Origin: CAYQPF01 sp964419225
GTDB lineage: Bacteria; Cloacimonadota; Cloacimonadia; Cloacimonadales; CAYQPF01
Direction: 5' to 3'
DNA length: 6,279 nt
NCBI GenBank assembly: GCA_964419225.1
Contig: CAYQPF010000229.1
Location: 1 to 6,279, forward strand
Shown here piece after piece: positions 6,261 to 6,279 of the stretch (position 1 is its first letter; every line of letters starts with the position of its first letter). The notes under the pieces are model-generated. The model saw nothing but the letters and a program-made list of their open reading frames with translations. It did not search any database and had not been told where the DNA came from. A program made the position numbers and the translations under genes.

Positions 6261-6274
6261 GGGTTCGACAACCC
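6261..6274. repeat. Second hairpin of the palindromic repeat element
   Basis: GGGTT (6261-6265) and AACCC (6270-6274) form a 5-bp stem with a CGAC loop, six bases after the 31-nt repeat. Copy 1 has no equivalent at this position, so copy 1 is probably a truncated or diverged form. Confidence 0.6.
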
Positions 6275-6279
6275 ATCCC

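Overview
The window suggests a free-living, AT-rich environmental bacterium. Its genes are long and multidomain, and the gaps between them are full of small repeats. The combination of a soluble-adenylyl-cyclase-like signalling protein, a PEGA plus FGE-sulfatase exported protein, and short GTAGGGGC-type palindromic repeats fits an uncultured lineage of the FCB group or a neighbour such as Cloacimonadota. That placement is a guess from style, since no marker gene is present.

Layout. Positions 1-3500, minus strand: one very large open frame that runs off the left edge, with 1166 codons visible. It encodes, in order, two class III nucleotide cyclase domains, a P-loop ATPase with Walker A and B motifs, and a long tetratricopeptide (TPR) array. 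Positions 3501-3886: a divergent intergenic region with four 7-nt tandem units, a palindromic 31-nt repeat, a degenerate 10-nt repeat, and possible promoters facing both ways. Positions 3887-6145, plus strand: a 752-residue exported protein with a signal peptide, an unrecognised beta-rich N-terminal region, five PEGA repeats and a C-terminal FGE-sulfatase (SUMF1-like) domain that lacks the catalytic cysteines. Positions 6146-6279: a short 3' region with strong hairpins and a second identical copy of the 31-nt repeat.

The cyclase-like protein is the most interesting item. Its two cyclase domains share out the catalytic residues as in animal soluble adenylyl cyclase (sAC, ADCY10). Domain 1 keeps the two metal-binding aspartates and lacks the transition-state arginine. 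Domain 2 lacks the aspartates but keeps the Lys of the DKG motif and the Asn/Arg pair. One chain could therefore form a single composite active site. The residues that bind bicarbonate in sAC, and the usual base-selecting Thr/Asp, are not conserved, so the activating signal and the product are open questions.

The two genes are transcribed away from each other. One is cytosolic and the other exported, and nothing in the sequence proves a shared pathway. The exported protein lies between two same-orientation copies of the 31-nt repeat.
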